From contig JALVST010000072.1 in the NCBI GenBank assembly GCA_027024205.1, positions 1-36,383 of the forward strand: 36,383 nucleotides of DNA, written 5' to 3'. Below are positions 16,252 through 25,790 of the stretch, piece after piece (position 1 is the stretch's first letter; each line of letters opens with the position of its first letter). The notes beneath the pieces are model-generated. The model worked only from the letters and a program-made list of their open reading frames with translations. It made no database searches and was not told the DNA's origin. This DNA comes from Flavobacteriales bacterium. Its GTDB lineage: Bacteria > Bacteroidota > Bacteroidia > Flavobacteriales > Flavobacteriaceae. Both the position numbers and the translations under genes were made by a program.

Positions 16252-16401
16252 ATGGCAAAGAAAACAGTTGCAACCTTACAAACAGGTTCAAAAAAATACA
16301 CAAAAGTAATTCGTCTGAAGAAATCACCTAAAACCGGTGCATATGTTTTTGAAGAAAAAATTGTTAATGCCGATTTGGCAAGAGATTTTTTCAAGAAATA
16401 A
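16252..16401 (+). CDS. DUF4295 small basic protein
   Basis: A 49-residue protein reading MAKKTVATLQTGSKKYTKVI and ending NADLARDFFKK. It is rich in Lys, and its MAKK start resembles that of L33. In Bacteroidota a DUF4295 protein commonly sits between rpmG and ftsY, exactly as here. A ribosome-associated role is plausible from context and composition but is not shown. A terminator follows at 16428-16463. Confidence 0.9.
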   Translation: MAKKTVATLQTGSKKYTKVIRLKKSPKTGAYVFEEKIVNADLARDFFKK

Positions 16402-16427
16402 TAATTTGCAAAATATTCAATATCTTG

Positions 16428-16463
16428 AATCCAATCTTACCAATGAGATTGGATTTTTTTTTG
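16428..16463 (+). terminator. Terminator of the rpmB-rpmG-DUF4295 operon
   Basis: AATCCAATCT (16428-16437) pairs with AGATTGGATT (16446-16455) around an 8-base loop, followed by a T-run. It separates the operon from ftsY. Confidence 0.85.
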
Positions 16464-16491
16464 GTATTTGACATTAAAAATCGTAACTTCG
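16460..16491 (+). promoter_or_regulatory. Candidate ftsY promoter
   Basis: TTTG at 16460-16463, 20 bp, then TAACTTCG (16484-16491), which departs from TAnnTTTG at one base. It lies 25 bases before the ftsY ATG and overlaps the T-run of the preceding terminator. Confidence 0.45.
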
Positions 16492-16516
16492 TCTCGCCTA
16501 ATATTTATTTTTAAAA

Positions 16517-17464
16517 ATGTTAAAAAAAATATTTTCAAAACAAAAAAAAGAAAGCTTGGATAAAGGTTTGGAAAAAACCAAAAAAAGTTTTTTTTCAAAA
16601 TTATCCAAAGCCATAGCCGGTAAATCCAAAGTAGATGATGAAGTACTCGACAACTTGGAAGAAATATTGATAACTTCCGATGTAGGCGTGGATACGACCT
16701 TGAAAATCATTGACCGGATAGAAAAACGGGTTGCCAAAGATAAATATTTAGGCACAAATGAACTAAACAAAATTTTACGGGAAGAAATTGCCGGATTATT
16801 AGCTGAAAATGAAACCGCCAACGCCATAAAATTTTCTCCCGAGACGACTAAACCATACGTAATTATGGTTGTCGGTGTAAACGGTGTCGGTAAAACGACA
16901 ACTATCGGTAAATTGGCGTATAAATATAAAAATGAAGGTAAAAAAGTAATGTTAGGGGCCGCCGACACTTTTAGGGCGGCAGCTATCGACCAATTGCAAA
17001 TTTGGGCTGATCGTATCGATGTCCCTATAATCAAACAAAAAATGGGTAGTGATCCGGCTTCCGTTGTTTTTGATACATTGCAATCGGCCGTAGCCAATGA
17101 TGTGGATGTTGTTTTAATAGATACCGCCGGACGCCTGCACAACAAAGTAAATTTAATGAACGAATTGAGCAAAATCAAAAGAGTTATGAAAAAAATTATT
17201 CCGGATGCACCTCACGAAATTTTGCTCGTATTAGACGGCTCAACCGGACAAAATGCTTTTGAACAAGCCAAACAATTTACCAAAGCCACTAAAGTAAACG
17301 CTTTGGCCGTTACCAAATTGGACGGAACCGCCAAAGGTGGCGTTGTTATCGGCATTTCAGACCAATTTCAAATACCGGTTAAATTTATCGGAGTCGGAGA
17401 AAAAGTCGAAGATTTACAAGAATTTGATAAAAATGAATTCGTTGACTCTTTTTTTAAAGTATGA
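16517..17464 (+). CDS. ftsY: Signal recognition particle receptor FtsY
   Basis: SRP receptor GTPase that docks ribosome-SRP complexes at the inner membrane for co-translational insertion. It has 315 residues with a short basic N-terminal region in place of the long acidic A domain, as in many Bacteroidota. The four-helix N domain is followed by the G domain: G1 GVNGVGKTTT (120-129), DTFRAAAIDQLQIWA, G3 DTAGRLHNK, G4 TKLDGTAKGG, and the closing GVGEKVEDLQEFD. It sits after the ribosomal protein operon with its own likely promoter. Confidence 0.97.
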   Translation: MLKKIFSKQKKESLDKGLEKTKKSFFSKLSKAIAGKSKVDDEVLDNLEEILITSDVGVDTTLKIIDRIEKRVAKDKYLGTNELNKILREEIAGLLAENETANAIKFSPETTKPYVIMVVGVNGVGKTTTIGKLAYKYKNEGKKVMLGAADTFRAAAIDQLQIWADRIDVPIIKQKMGSDPASVVFDTLQSAVANDVDVVLIDTAGRLHNKVNLMNELSKIKRVMKKIIPDAPHEILLVLDGSTGQNAFEQAKQFTKATKVNALAVTKLDGTAKGGVVIGISDQFQIPVKFIGVGEKVEDLQEFDKNEFVDSFFKV

Positions 17465-17558
17465 ATTAGGTTATTGATACAATTTTTTTTTAAATTTAGG
17501 CGTTTTTTAAATTATTATCACGGATTTAAAAAAAATTAAAACAATTAATTTGCATCTT

Positions 17559-18536
17559 ATGAAAAAATTTGTTTTCCTTTCCTTATTAGTTTCTTTAATA
17601 AGTTCTTATCATATAAAAGCCCAGGAAGGCATTCCCACCTATCACGATTATTTGTCCGATAATTTGTATTTGCTACATCCTGCAATGGCTGGGGCAAGCA
17701 GTTGCGCCAAAATACGATTAACCGGCCGTATGCAATGGTTTGATGTTGTCGATAACCCGATGTTACAAACTTTTAGTTTTCATACGCATCTCGGTGAAGA
17801 AGGACAAAACGGAATCGGCACTATTATTTTCAATGATCGTAACGGATATCATTCGCAAAAAGGGATTCAAGTGGCTTATGCCCATCATATCAATTTTGGA
17901 AACGGTGCCGACCTCAATAAATTATCATTCGGTATAGCCGGTACTTTAGTGCAAAACCAATTAGACGAAACCAGTTTTGACCCTAACCGTGTTGACCCTA
18001 TAATCAGTGGTATCGTTCAAAGTGAAATGTATTACAATATCGATGTCGGTTTGTCGTACCACTACAACGGCTTCTTTTTTAACGCCACTTTAAAAAATGT
18101 TTTATTGGCCAGCCGTGATTTATACACGGATTTCGAACCGGTTAATTTGCGTAACCTCGTAGGTTCAATGGGGGTTTATCTCGGTAACCGGAATTTTCAT
18201 GTAGAACCTTCCGTTTTGGTGCAATATAAAGAATTTGCCCAACAACTCATTACCGACGGAAATTTAAAGTTTTATTTTGACCTCAGCAGTAGTAATATGG
18301 TTTATTTCGGTCTTTCTTACAGAAGCGATTGGGAACCCGATGCCAATTTATCTTACTATAAGTCACTTACACCTATTATTGGAGGCAAAATAAGAAATTT
18401 TACCATAGCTTACACCTATACTTACGATATGAACCCTACGCCTATCAGTAATAGTGGTTTTCATCAAATTACCCTCGGTTACAACTTTAATTGTCGTAAG
18501 CAACTGGTCAGATTGGGATGTCCGGAGATTTTTTAA
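17559..18536 (+). CDS. PorP/SprF family type IX secretion membrane protein
   Basis: A 325-residue outer-membrane protein of the PorP/SprF family. Members assist type IX secretion of adhesins such as gliding filaments. The start at 17559 (MKKFVFLSLLVSLISSYHIKAQ) gives the signal peptide. The family hallmark near the mature N-terminus is visible: PTYHDYLSDNLYLLHPAMAGASSCAKIRLTGR-like text with NP-A-AG spacing, then QMFSFH-type strands and an ending FHQITLGYNFNCRK. Usually such genes follow a large CTD adhesin gene; here it follows ftsY, so it may be an orphan paralogue. A TTAATTTG box (17545-17552) lies only 6 bases before the ATG. It converges with the DUF4834 gene with no bases between the two stop codons. 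Confidence 0.88.
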   Translation: MKKFVFLSLLVSLISSYHIKAQEGIPTYHDYLSDNLYLLHPAMAGASSCAKIRLTGRMQWFDVVDNPMLQTFSFHTHLGEEGQNGIGTIIFNDRNGYHSQKGIQVAYAHHINFGNGADLNKLSFGIAGTLVQNQLDETSFDPNRVDPIISGIVQSEMYYNIDVGLSYHYNGFFFNATLKNVLLASRDLYTDFEPVNLRNLVGSMGVYLGNRNFHVEPSVLVQYKEFAQQLITDGNLKFYFDLSSSNMVYFGLSYRSDWEPDANLSYYKSLTPIIGGKIRNFTIAYTYTYDMNPTPISNSGFHQITLGYNFNCRKQLVRLGCPEIF

Positions 18537-18797
18537 TCAATCAACCTCTTCGTAATCTACAAATTCACCTTCATTGTCATCGGTAAGGTGTGTATCTTCT
18601 TCCGGTTTTTTTTCAATAAAAGTCTCGCCTTCTTTTACATTACTTTTTTTATAATAAGGGTTATTGAATTGGTTTTCAAAATTTTCTGCAGCTTTTTCCA
18701 TTATTTTCCTAGCCATCAACGGCCCCAGTAAACGCATGACAAATTTAATGATATAATAGACAAGTATGATGATAATGATTGTTCGTAATAAACCCAT
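18537..18797 (-). CDS. DUF4834 small membrane protein
   Basis: An 86-residue protein with one N-terminal hydrophobic segment (LLRTIIIIILVYYIIKFVMRLL) and an acidic soluble tail ending EGEFVDYEEVD. The pattern fits the DUF4834 family of Bacteroidota. Its function is unknown. Its TGA stop abuts the PorP/SprF stop codon on the opposite strand, and no terminator hairpin fits between them. Confidence 0.75.
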   Translation of the reverse strand: MGLLRTIIIIILVYYIIKFVMRLLGPLMARKIMEKAAENFENQFNNPYYKKSNVKEGETFIEKKPEEDTHLTDDNEGEFVDYEEVD

Positions 18798-18994
18798 AAT
18801 AATAGTTTAAGTCATAAAATTTAATCAGAATTATTCAGCAAATTTAAGCAATTAAATCAAAATATAACAAATCAGGCGATTTTAATGTTTGAAATATTCA
18901 TTGTCAATGGCAGTTTCCAATTATTTATCCATTACAAAATTTGAACGGTTTTTTTTTTTCGCTATTTTGTATCTTTACCCGGAATTAGAATTTT

Positions 18995-20257
18995 ATGTTG
19001 CATCAGCTATTAGACCGGTCAAAACTCAAACTGCTGTTATTGCGGGGGGTATCCATTATTGCCAAATTTTTATTCACAAGCTTGTATTTTCGTTATTCGG
19101 AAGCTGGTTTCGGCGAATACAGTTTGATAGCTACGACTATCCTATTATTGGTATTTTTGTTAGGTATGGATTTTTACAGTTATGCCAACAGAGCGATTTT
19201 AGAACCCGGCAGCAATCCGCAAAAAATAATTTTCAATCAATTTAGTTTATATTTCATACTATATGTTTTATTGTCACCTGTCGTATATCTAATTTTTAAT
19301 GCGGCAGGATTCAACCCTGATTATTTGCCGTTGTTTTTTTTGGTTTTGATAACCGAACATTTAAACTTTGAATTTTACCGTTTGCTCTTTGTATTTAAAA
19401 ATCCATTGGCAGCTAATCTTAATTTGTTTTTTCGCAATGCGTTTTGGGTATTGGCAGCAAGCCTTTGGTTGTTTGTTTATGACCTGATAGATGTCAAAAC
19501 CGTGTTGTGGTTCTGGTTAGCCGGTGATTTGTTAGCACTGCTGTTTTCATTGGGTATCAGCTGGACAAAAAGGCATAAAATATCCTTGCAAAGTTTCAAA
19601 TTGGACAAACAGTGGATTATCAAAGGTTTGGTCGTAAGTTTACCATATATATTAGGATCTTTGGCTTATAAAACCATTGAATTTTCAGATCGTTATCTCA
19701 TCGATTATTTTCTTGACAAACATGCAGTCGGTGTGTATGCCTTTTTCTCAAATATGGCTAATGTACTCAATATCATTTTGTTTACGTTGGTCATATCGGT
19801 TTTGTATCCGGGATTGGTCGAAAGTATCATGCACAAAAAACAAAATGAATTTAAACGGAAATTTAAACAATTTCGTAAAGAAATCTTTATTTACGGCATA
19901 GCCACCGGTGTGATGTTATTGGTGTTGTTGCCGCTGGTTTTATATGTGATTGGAAAGACGCAATATGATGCGCAACTTCATATTTTTATTTTGCTGGTAT
20001 TGTCCAATATGGCTTTAAATTTTTCGTTTTTGTATCATTTTGTTATCTATGCATTCCGTAAAGATTGGCGTATTTTTAAAGCGACCGCTTTGGCGGCTTT
20101 GCTTAATATCGTTTTAAATTGGTTTTTGATTCCGGTTTGGGGTATTGCCGGTGCGGCGATTGCGACATTAGCGAGTTTTGTTTTGATTGCCGTGTTGAAA
20201 TATTTTGATGCTAATAAGTTATTAATGGAAAGTATCAAGTGGAAAGTGCGGATGTAG
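18995..20257 (+). CDS. Polysaccharide biosynthesis flippase (MOP/Wzx-like)
   Basis: A 420-residue inner-membrane protein with about 12 hydrophobic segments. It fits the MOP superfamily of oligosaccharide-lipid flippases, with a typical N-terminal helix (RGVSIIAKFLFTSLYFRYSEAGFGEYSLIAT) and the conserved mid-protein EFSDRYLIDYFLDKHAVGVYAFF. The likely role is flipping a lipid-linked glycan for surface polysaccharide assembly; no glycosyltransferases are adjacent. A near-consensus TATCTTTA box (18970-18977) lies 17 bases before the ATG. The last codons (MESIKWKVRM) and the stop fall inside a dispersed repeat, so the C-terminus appears to have been replaced or extended by repeat DNA. Confidence 0.85.
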   Translation: MLHQLLDRSKLKLLLLRGVSIIAKFLFTSLYFRYSEAGFGEYSLIATTILLLVFLLGMDFYSYANRAILEPGSNPQKIIFNQFSLYFILYVLLSPVVYLIFNAAGFNPDYLPLFFLVLITEHLNFEFYRLLFVFKNPLAANLNLFFRNAFWVLAASLWLFVYDLIDVKTVLWFWLAGDLLALLFSLGISWTKRHKISLQSFKLDKQWIIKGLVVSLPYILGSLAYKTIEFSDRYLIDYFLDKHAVGVYAFFSNMANVLNIILFTLVISVLYPGLVESIMHKKQNEFKRKFKQFRKEIFIYGIATGVMLLVLLPLVLYVIGKTQYDAQLHIFILLVLSNMALNFSFLYHFVIYAFRKDWRIFKATALAALLNIVLNWFLIPVWGIAGAAIATLASFVLIAVLKYFDANKLLMESIKWKVRM

Positions 20258-20309
20258 GTCACTGAGTGGTTTTGCAACGAAAGGTGCAAAAATGTATCGA
20301 AATGACCGG
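20224..20309. repeat. Dispersed palindromic repeat, copy 2 (inverted), overlapping a gene end
   Basis: The core at 20256-20309 is the reverse complement of the copy at 3871-3924 with about eight differences. The adjoining TGGAAAGTATCAAGTGGAAAGTG stretch (from 20226) resembles the equivalent flank of copy 1. Inner TTTTGC/GCAAAA and outer GGTCA/TGACC complementarity allow a hairpin. The flank lies within the flippase reading frame, and the core supplies its TAG stop. Confidence 0.75.
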
Positions 20310-20420
20310 GTTTTAGACCCAGGAAATGAAGATTTGTTAGATTCTGGATTTTTATAGAAGAAAGCACCTGGTGTATGATGTTTAATGGAAAATATGGATT
20401 ACTGTTAAATTTAAAAATAA

Positions 20421-20449
20421 AAAAAGGACACCAGACCGGTATCCTTTTT
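20421..20449. terminator. Bidirectional terminator between flippase and secA
   Basis: AAAAAGGACACC and GGTATCCTTTTT form a 12-bp stem with one mismatch around AGACC. A- and T-runs on either side serve both converging genes. Confidence 0.8.
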
Positions 20450-20476
20450 ATATTTTTTTATGGTATTTGACACATT

Positions 20477-23400
20477 TTAATCTTGAATGACCCATTCGCC
20501 GTTTTGTAAGAACGGCCTGGCTTTTTTGTATTTGATTTGTTTTTTCTCGCCGTTATTAACATTCATAATCGTAACGATTTCATTCCGGCCGTAAGTTTTA
20601 CCTTTACGGATAGGCGATGTAATTTCTTGACGTTGTCCGCCTTGCATAGCTTGACGATTATTTGCTGCCATTTCTTCGAGTGATGGGATATTATCGGTGC
20701 GGCTTTCAGTATATTTGGGTCTGCGGCGTTGCGGTTGACGGGCTTCGCGAACTTGATTGGGGTCTTGTGTCGGTAAGTCACCTTTGAACAAGAACGATAA
20801 GACGTCTTTATTGATTTTGTCTAACATATTTCTAAATAATTCGAAGGCTTCGAATTTGTAAATCAATATCGGGTCTTTTTGTTCGTAAGAAGCCATTTGC
20901 ACGGAAGTTTTCAATTGGTCCATTTTGTGCAAATGTTCTTTCCAAGCTTCGTCAATGATAGCCAGAGTAATATTTTTTTCAAAATCATCAACCAACTTTC
21001 GCCCTTCCGATTCATAAGCTTCTTTGAGGTCGGTAGTCACTCTTATTTCACGTGTTCCGTCAGTAAAAGGAACAACTATCCGTTTGTAACGGTCGCCTTC
21101 ATTTTCATAAACTTGCTTGATGACCGGATAAGCAATTTGTGCTGTCCTGGCAATTTTTTCTTTATAATGTGCCGTAGCCGTTTCGTATAGTTTATCTATT
21201 AATTCACGGTCCGAGAGAGTTAAAAATTCGTCTTTTGTTACCGGTGAATTGATAGCAAAAGTGGTAATCAATTCCCTTTCAAAGGTTTCAAAATTTTTTG
21301 AAGGTTTGGTTTGTTCGACCAAAGTTTCTATCGCTTCATAAATCATATTGGCGATATCCACTTTGAGGCGTTCGCCTTCCAGGGCGTGACGACGGCGTTT
21401 ATAGACCAACTCACGTTGGGCATTCATAACGTCATCGTATTCGAGTAAACGTTTACGGATACCGAAGTTGTTTTCTTCCACTTTCTTTTGGGCACGTTCT
21501 ATGGATTTTGAAATCATGGGATGTTGAATCACATCACCTTCTTTCATACCCAAACGGTCCATGATTTTGGCAATTTTTTCAGAACCGAACAACCGCATCA
21601 AATTATCTTCCAAAGATACATAAAATTGAGAAGACCCGGGGTCTCCTTGCCGGCCGGCACGACCACGAAGCTGTCTGTCCACACGGCGTGAATCATGACG
21701 CTCAGTCCCGATGATAGCCAAACCACCGGCTTTGACTACTTCCGGAGTCAATTTGATATCCGTACCACGTCCCGCCATGTTGGTGGCTATAGTCACCACA
21801 CCGGGCTTACCGGCATCGGCAACTATTTCCGCTTCACGTTTATGATGCTTGGCATTTAATACGTTATGCGGAATTTTAACCAAATTTAACATACGGCTTA
21901 ACAATTCAGAAGTTTCAACCGAAGTGGTTCCGACCAAAACGGGTCTGCCTTGTTGGGTCAGTTCTTGTATTTCTTGGATAATAGCGTTATATTTCTCCCG
22001 TTTGGTTTTGTATATTTTATCGTCTTTATCGATACGTGCCAAAGGTTTGTTGGTTGGAACTTCAACGACATCCAATTTGTAAATATCCCAAAATTCGCCG
22101 GCTTCCGTAATAGCGGTTCCTGTCATACCAGCCAGTTTACGGTACATCCGGAAAAAGTTTTGCAAAGTAATAGTCGCATAAGTTTGGGTGGCATCTTCAA
22201 TCTTGACATTTTCTTTGGCTTCAATAGCTTGATGCAACCCGTCGGAATAACGACGGCCTTCCATAATACGGCCGGTTTGTTCATCCACAATTTTCACTTG
22301 TCCGTCCAAAACCACATACTCCACATCTTTTTCAAACAATGTATAAGCTTTGAGTAATTGGTTCAATGTATGCAAACGTTCGGTTTTGGCGGCGTATTCC
22401 CTGAACAGTTTGTCTTTTTGAGCGGCTTTTTCACTTTCACTGGCATCCGACTTGTCAATTTTACCTATTTCTTCACTAATATTAGGTAAGATAAAAAAGT
22501 CAGGATCGGTATCTTTGGATAAAAATTCGATACCTTTATCGGTCAGTTCAATAGAGTTGTTTTTTTCATCGATGACAAACAACAATTCTTTATCTACTTC
22601 GGGCATTAAAGCATTGTTGTTTTCCATGTATTTGGCTTCGGTTTTTTGTAAAAGTTGCTTGATACCTTCTTCACTAAGAAATTTGATTAAGGCTCTGTTT
22701 TTGGGCAAACCGCGATATACTCTCAAAAGATGAAAACCCCCTTCTTTGGTATTACCTTCTTTAATGAGTTTTTTAGCCAGCAACAATTCCTTGTGCATCC
22801 GGGCTCTTTGTTCTTGAACGATTTTTTCGATGAATGGTTTCAGTTCATTAAATTCGTGACGGTCTCCTTGTTCTACGGGACCGGAGATAATCAAAGGCGT
22901 CCGGGCATCATCAATCAAAACCGAATCAACCTCATCTACTATGGCGTAATTGTGTTCACGTTGTACCAAGTCAGCAGTGGTATGCGCCATATTGTCTCGC
23001 AAATAGTCAAAACCAAATTCGTTATTAGTGCCGTAAGTAATATCAGCTTCATAAGCTTTACGGCGTTGCGGTGTATTTGGTTGATGCCGGTCTATACAGT
23101 CCACACGTAATCCCAAAAATTCAAAAATGGGTCCCATCCAAGCGGCATCCCTTTTGGCCAAATAATCGTTGACAGTTACCAAATGAGCGCCACGCCCGGG
23201 TAAAGCATTGAGATACAAAGGTAATGTCGCTACCAAAGTTTTTCCTTCACCGGTCATCATTTCGGCAATTTTTCCTTGATGTAACACGATTCCTCCCATG
23301 ATTTGCACATCGTAATGCACCATATCCCATACCACTTCTTTTCCTTCGGCATTCCAACTGTTTGACCAGACGGTTTTATCGTCTTCCACCGTGATGTAAT

Positions 23401-23833
23401 CACGTGTTGCCGACAATTCCCGGTCGAGGGGTGTCGTTGTCACTTCAAGGGTTTCGTTTTCTTTAAAACGGCGGGCGGTTTCACGCACGACGGCAAAAGC
23501 TTCGGGCAAAATTTCATTTAAGACTTCCTCTTCTATCTTGTAAATATCATCTTCTATACGGTCAATTTCATCGTAATAACTTTCACGGACATCCAAATCG
23601 CTCTCCTGTTCCGCTTTTTGACGTAATTCGTCTTGTTTGGAACGTAAATCTCCGGTAGCTTCTTTGATTTTATCTCTGAACGTTTGTGTTTTATTTCGCA
23701 ATTCGTCAAAACTTAATTTTTGCATAGCCGGTCCCAAATTGTTCACTTGGTCAACAATTGGCTGTAATTGTTTGATATCCTTGCTTTTTTTGTCGCCTAA
23801 AAAGACTTTAAGTAGCGAATTGACAATTTTCAT
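20477..23833 (-). CDS. secA: Protein translocase ATPase SecA
   Basis: Motor ATPase that drives preproteins through SecYEG. It has 1118 residues, about 200 more than E. coli SecA and typical for Bacteroidota. Walker A is MTGEGKT near residue 193; Walker B/DEAD is [15 protein letters not shown]; helicase-type motifs [12 protein letters not shown] and [30 protein letters not shown] follow. Part of the extra length is a charged segment near residues 60-110 ([14 protein letters not shown]...[14 protein letters not shown]); another lies in the insert around [17 protein letters not shown]. The C-terminal tail is [16 protein letters not shown] and lacks the Cys-rich zinc finger that binds SecB in Proteobacteria. 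Downstream lies a shared terminator. Confidence 0.98.
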   Translation of the reverse strand: MKIVNSLLKVFLGDKKSKDIKQLQPIVDQVNNLGPAMQKLSFDELRNKTQTFRDKIKEATGDLRSKQDELRQKAEQESDLDVRESYYDEIDRIEDDIYKIEEEVLNEILPEAFAVVRETARRFKENETLEVTTTPLDRELSATRDYITVEDDKTVWSNSWNAEGKEVVWDMVHYDVQIMGGIVLHQGKIAEMMTGEGKTLVATLPLYLNALPGRGAHLVTVNDYLAKRDAAWMGPIFEFLGLRVDCIDRHQPNTPQRRKAYEADITYGTNNEFGFDYLRDNMAHTTADLVQREHNYAIVDEVDSVLIDDARTPLIISGPVEQGDRHEFNELKPFIEKIVQEQRARMHKELLLAKKLIKEGNTKEGGFHLLRVYRGLPKNRALIKFLSEEGIKQLLQKTEAKYMENNNALMPEVDKELLFVIDEKNNSIELTDKGIEFLSKDTDPDFFILPNISEEIGKIDKSDASESEKAAQKDKLFREYAAKTERLHTLNQLLKAYTLFEKDVEYVVLDGQVKIVDEQTGRIMEGRRYSDGLHQAIEAKENVKIEDATQTYATITLQNFFRMYRKLAGMTGTAITEAGEFWDIYKLDVVEVPTNKPLARIDKDDKIYKTKREKYNAIIQEIQELTQQGRPVLVGTTSVETSELLSRMLNLVKIPHNVLNAKHHKREAEIVADAGKPGVVTIATNMAGRGTDIKLTPEVVKAGGLAIIGTERHDSRRVDRQLRGRAGRQGDPGSSQFYVSLEDNLMRLFGSEKIAKIMDRLGMKEGDVIQHPMISKSIERAQKKVEENNFGIRKRLLEYDDVMNAQRELVYKRRRHALEGERLKVDIANMIYEAIETLVEQTKPSKNFETFERELITTFAINSPVTKDEFLTLSDRELIDKLYETATAHYKEKIARTAQIAYPVIKQVYENEGDRYKRIVVPFTDGTREIRVTTDLKEAYESEGRKLVDDFEKNITLAIIDEAWKEHLHKMDQLKTSVQMASYEQKDPILIYKFEAFELFRNMLDKINKDVLSFLFKGDLPTQDPNQVREARQPQRRRPKYTESRTDNIPSLEEMAANNRQAMQGGQRQEITSPIRKGKTYGRNEIVTIMNVNNGEKKQIKYKKARPFLQNGEWVIQD

Positions 23834-23922
23834 AATCCGTTTTTATTTATTTTATGGTGCTTTTTGTAAATACTTAAGTTTACAAAATTGTTTTAAATTA
23901 TGCAATTTCAAAAATATAAAAA

Positions 23923-23946
23923 AAAAGTCTCTTTTGAGAGACTTTT
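23923..23946. terminator. Terminator downstream of the DUF2795 gene
   Basis: AAAAGTCTCT (23923-23932) pairs perfectly with AGAGACTTTT (23937-23946) around TTTG. A-runs to the left become the T-run for leftward transcription ending after the gene at 23969. Confidence 0.85.
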
Positions 23947-23968
23947 AGGTATTTATTAACACTAAGTT

Positions 23969-24190
23969 TTAATATTCATCTTCATTCCAAAGAAAATCTT
24001 CTTCGGTAGGATAATCGGGCCAAATGTCTTGAATACTTTCAAAAATTTCTTCTTCTTCTTCAATTTCTTGTAAATTTTCAACAACTTCAAGAGGTGCTCC
24101 TGTTCTGATAGCATAGTCTATCAGTTCATCTTTGGTTGCCGGCCATGGGGCATCACTTAAATAAGAGGCTAATTCTAATGTCCAATACAT
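23969..24190 (-). CDS. DUF2795 domain protein
   Basis: A 73-residue acidic cytosolic protein: MYWTLELASYLSDAPWPATKDELIDYAIRTGAP, then a Glu-rich stretch (EEEEEIF) and DYPTEEDFLWNEDEY. The domain pattern YL-DAPWPATKdELIdYA is that of DUF2795. Small one-domain versions are common in Bacteroidota; their biochemical role is unknown. The gene lies between the cobalamin adenosyltransferase gene (73 bases upstream) and a terminator. Confidence 0.88.
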   Translation of the reverse strand: MYWTLELASYLSDAPWPATKDELIDYAIRTGAPLEVVENLQEIEEEEEIFESIQDIWPDYPTEEDFLWNEDEY

Positions 24191-24263
24191 AGGCTTTGGT
24201 TTTAAAATCTGGCAAAACTAATAAAAAAAGCTTTATACATCAATATTATTTAACTAATTTTTT

Positions 24264-24827
24264 TTATTCAGGAATCCACGGGATTTCTTTAACCTGCAAG
24301 TCTATTGTCAATTTTCGTGCCAAGACAAACAAATAGTCTGATAATCTATTGAGAAATTTTATCAGTTCAGGCGAAACTGTTTCATTTTCATTGAGATAAG
24401 TTACTTTTCGTTCGGCACGGCGACAGACGGTTCTACAAATATGACAAATAGACACTTGTTCGTGTCCACCCGGTAATACAAAATTTGTCATAGGAGGTAA
24501 CAACCGGTCCATTTCATCAATCTTTTTTTCAAGAAAATTAATATCATCCTGTCCGATTGGCTTAATATCCAAACGGGGTTTTCCATTAGCTAACATTTGT
24601 TTTTCAGTATCCAAAGCCAAGAATGAACCGAGGGTAAACAAGCGGTTTTGAATATTGATTAATTCATCATGATATGCTACGGATATTTTATCTCGTAACA
24701 ATCCCAAATAAGAATTCAGCTCATCAACGGTACCGTAAGTTTCTATCTTAATATGGTGTTTGGGGACACGCGTACCGCCAATTAACAGAGTTGTGCCTTT
24801 GTCTCCTGTTTTGGTATAAATTTTCAT
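24264..24827 (-). CDS. PduO-type cob(I)alamin adenosyltransferase
   Basis: Transfers the 5'-deoxyadenosyl group from ATP to cob(I)alamin, making adenosylcobalamin in the cytosol. The 187-residue protein shows the ATP-binding N-terminus YTKTGDKGTTLLIGGTRVPK, the ETYGTVDELNSYLGLLRD helix, and the C-terminal CRRAERKV...LIKFLNRLSDYLFVLAR with its conserved Arg and Asn. No cobalamin synthesis genes are nearby, so salvage of imported cobalamin is the likely context. A dispersed repeat copy lies upstream. Confidence 0.93.
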   Translation of the reverse strand: MKIYTKTGDKGTTLLIGGTRVPKHHIKIETYGTVDELNSYLGLLRDKISVAYHDELINIQNRLFTLGSFLALDTEKQMLANGKPRLDIKPIGQDDINFLEKKIDEMDRLLPPMTNFVLPGGHEQVSICHICRTVCRRAERKVTYLNENETVSPELIKFLNRLSDYLFVLARKLTIDLQVKEIPWIPE

Positions 24828-24939
24828 TTAAGTTGAAGTTTTTTTTTGTAGCAAGTACCAAGTGGTAAGCATCAAGTAGTAAGTAGCTAATGTTAATGTA
24901 TAATTTTGACTTACTTCCTCATTTATACAATTAAAGGGC

Positions 24940-24990
24940 CGGTTACTTCAATACATTCTTCTCCTTTGTCGAAAACCACTCGGTGACCTC
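24940..24990. repeat. Dispersed palindromic repeat, copy 3
   Basis: A 51-bp element starting CCGGTTACTTCAATACATT and ending CCACTCGGTGACCT. It is a slightly shorter relative of the copies at 3871-3924 and 20256-20309. The left flank (about 24848-24890) contains AAGTACCAAGTGGTAAGCA-like direct repeats of a 7-8 base unit. It sits between hemD (its downstream side) and the adenosyltransferase gene. Confidence 0.75.
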
Positions 24991-25013
24991 GTTTTCTCAT
25001 TTCCTCAAAAATA

Positions 25014-25790
25014 CTATCGGCCTCTGTTGGCTCCCCTGATATATTTTTGAAGCGCCATGGTCATGGAAGGCGTTTCGGGAGTCGGGGCCATGATGTCGAT
25101 ACGCAAACCTTTTTCCTCGGCGGCTTTTAACGTCGATTCTCCGTAAACGGCAATCCGTGTTTCGTTTTGTTTAAAATCGGGGAAATTATGATACAGGGAT
25201 TCAATACCGGAAGGACTGTAAAAAACTAAGATATCATAATAAACATCTTTAAGGTCGGATAAATCGCTTATACATGTTTTGAAAAAAACAGCCGATTGCC
25301 AATCAATACCGATTTTATTTAAAGCTTCCGGAATTTCAGGTTTGAGTTTGTCAGACGACGGGAGTAAAAATTTTCCTTCGGGATTTTTATTGATAATATT
25401 GGCTAAATCTTCAATAGTTTTGTTACCATAGAAAATTTTACGTTTACGATAAACAATATATCGTTGCAAATATAAAGCTATGGCTTCCGACTGGCAATAA
25501 TACCGCATGGTGTTGGGTACCGTGTAACGCATCTCCTCTGCCAAACGAAAAAAATGATCAACGGCATTGCGGCTCGTAAAAATAATGGCATTATAATCGG
25601 GTAAAGCTATTTTTTGCTTTCTGATATCTTTTGCCGTAGCCCCCTCAACATGTATAAAAGGTCTGAAATCAATTTTTACCTTTTCATTTTGGGCTAAAGT
25701 AATGTAGGGAGAATTTTCGGAAGTCGGTTCGGGCTGTGAAACTAAAATTGTCTTTACTTTCTTCTTTTTTAGGACTGTTTTTTCACTCAT
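25014..25790 (-). CDS. hemD: Uroporphyrinogen-III synthase
   Basis: Cyclises hydroxymethylbilane to uroporphyrinogen III in the heme/tetrapyrrole pathway. I start it at 25790 (MSEKTVLKKKKVKTILVSQPEP), where the ATG overlaps the TGA of the DUF4271 gene as ATGA; the open frame itself continues to 25850. The 258-residue protein has weak but typical HemD features: the first-domain NAIIFTSRNAVDHFF, and the second-domain YDILVFYSPSGIESL...TRIAVYGESTLKAAEEKGLRI near the C-terminus, ending TPETPSMTMALQKYI. The four-base overlap implies translational coupling with DUF4271. No other hem gene is present here. Confidence 0.9.
   Translation of the reverse strand: MSEKTVLKKKKVKTILVSQPEPTSENSPYITLAQNEKVKIDFRPFIHVEGATAKDIRKQKIALPDYNAIIFTSRNAVDHFFRLAEEMRYTVPNTMRYYCQSEAIALYLQRYIVYRKRKIFYGNKTIEDLANIINKNPEGKFLLPSSDKLKPEIPEALNKIGIDWQSAVFFKTCISDLSDLKDVYYDILVFYSPSGIESLYHNFPDFKQNETRIAVYGESTLKAAEEKGLRIDIMAPTPETPSMTMALQKYIRGANRGR

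Noticed and set aside
16498-17178. A 226-codon minus-strand frame opposite ftsY
   Set aside because: Antisense shadow of a gene with all SRP-GTPase motifs; the Ser/Thr/Leu-rich translation has no features.
18889-19245. A 118-codon plus-strand frame overlapping the flippase start
   Set aside because: It shares DNA with the flippase in another frame; the flippase has clear membrane helices and family signatures.
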